Positions 6,214-6,421 of a stretch of 6,421 bases of DNA are shown here, piece after piece. The first letter of the stretch is position 1. Each line of letters begins with the position of its first letter. The DNA comes from Spirochaetaceae bacterium. GTDB taxonomy: Bacteria; Spirochaetota; Spirochaetia; SZUA-6; Fen-1364. Below the pieces are notes generated by a model. The model was not told where the DNA came from. It searched no databases and saw only the letters and a list, made by a program, of their open reading frames with translations. Position numbers and translations under genes: made by a program. The stretch covers positions 1-6,421 of the forward strand of contig PMZS01000303.1 of NCBI GenBank assembly GCA_003170115.1. The letters are read 5' to 3'.

Positions 6214-6421
6214 TTTCGCGGAATTCGCTGGGCGACATGCCCTCGATCTTCTTGAACACCCGGTTGAACTGGGAGAGCGACTGGAAGCCGGCCTCGAACG
6301 CCGCCTCGCTGACACGCTTGTGCGGATTGAGCAGCAGGTTCTTCACCTTCTCCACGCGCACCCGGGCCAGATAGTCGGTGAACGTCAGGCCGGTGGCCTG
6401 CTTGAACATCTTGCAGAAATA
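6209..6421 (-). CDS. AraC-family transcriptional regulator, DNA-binding domain (partial, fused junction)
   Basis: The minus-strand frame from the window edge encodes about 71 residues of the C-terminal double helix-turn-helix domain of an AraC/XylS regulator. Visible are 'YFCKMFKQATGLTFTDYL' (end of the first helix-turn-helix), the linker helix 'ARVRVEKVKNLLLNP', and the second one, 'RVSEAAFEAGFQSLSQFNRV' then 'FKKIEGMSPSEFREKL', which is where such proteins normally end. The ligand-binding part lies beyond the window. No stop codon follows the domain: after the Leu codon at 6211-6209 the frame runs on through araA out of register as far as 5504. The regulator has therefore lost its own terminus at the join. 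AraC-type regulators often control neighbouring sugar genes, so proximity to araA is natural, but the direct fusion is not. Confidence 0.88.

Noticed and set aside
6208..6217. Programmed ribosomal frameshift at the A-run producing an AraC-AraA protein
   Set aside because: The needed shift is +1, while A-runs of this kind mainly favour -1. There is no proper slippery heptamer, and the shift would not restore the missing isomerase N terminus.
1..6421. Search for tRNA, rRNA, CRISPR repeats, transposase genes, attachment sites or defence genes
   Set aside because: I saw no direct-repeat array, clover-leaf candidate, transposase or phage-like protein, and gaps between genes are short. Nothing supports an undescribed multi-gene system here.

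Overview
The window is GC-rich bacterial DNA with tightly packed genes and G/C-rich third codon positions. It holds the end of a sugar ABC-transporter permease, a large unrecognised protein that looks like an (alpha/alpha)-barrel carbohydrate enzyme, a three-gene cluster led by the repair gene radA, and two arabinose-type genes broken against each other at the right edge. The organism cannot be fixed from the sequence. Many sugar genes, a GTG-started radA and a RadA C-terminal domain with slightly unusual wording would suit a saccharolytic spirochaete or a PVC-like or related environmental bacterium. This is a low-confidence guess.

Layout, left to right. (1) 1-234, + strand: C-terminal 77 residues of a MalG-type permease. 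(2) 251-2206, - strand: a 651-residue cytoplasmic protein with a beta-rich N-terminal half and a helical C-terminal half, convergent with the permease and only 16 bases from it. (3) 2207-2299: a compact divergent promoter region in which two sigma70-like promoters point away from each other and their -35 boxes share five base pairs. (4) 2300-4835, + strand: radA, an AIM24-family gene and a pyridoxamine-phosphate-oxidase-like flavin-binding protein gene, each with a good ribosome binding site and short gaps, probably one operon. (5) 4836-4920: an intergenic stretch ending in a perfect 9-bp hairpin between convergent genes. (6) 4921-6213, - strand: L-arabinose isomerase lacking about its first 72 residues. 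(7) 6209-6421, - strand: the DNA-binding end of an AraC-family regulator, joined directly to the truncated isomerase in a different reading frame.

The permease and the 651-residue protein probably belong to carbohydrate uptake and breakdown. The radA cluster is housekeeping DNA repair plus two poorly understood accessory proteins. The isomerase would convert L-arabinose to L-ribulose if whole, and an AraC-type regulator is a natural neighbour for it. The junction between the two has removed the regulator's stop codon and the isomerase's start and N-terminal segment, so it is either a real deletion or an assembly error. That junction and the symmetric overlapping promoters are the points most worth checking. 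I see no RNA gene, CRISPR array, insertion sequence or phage gene, and no evidence for an undescribed multi-gene system.
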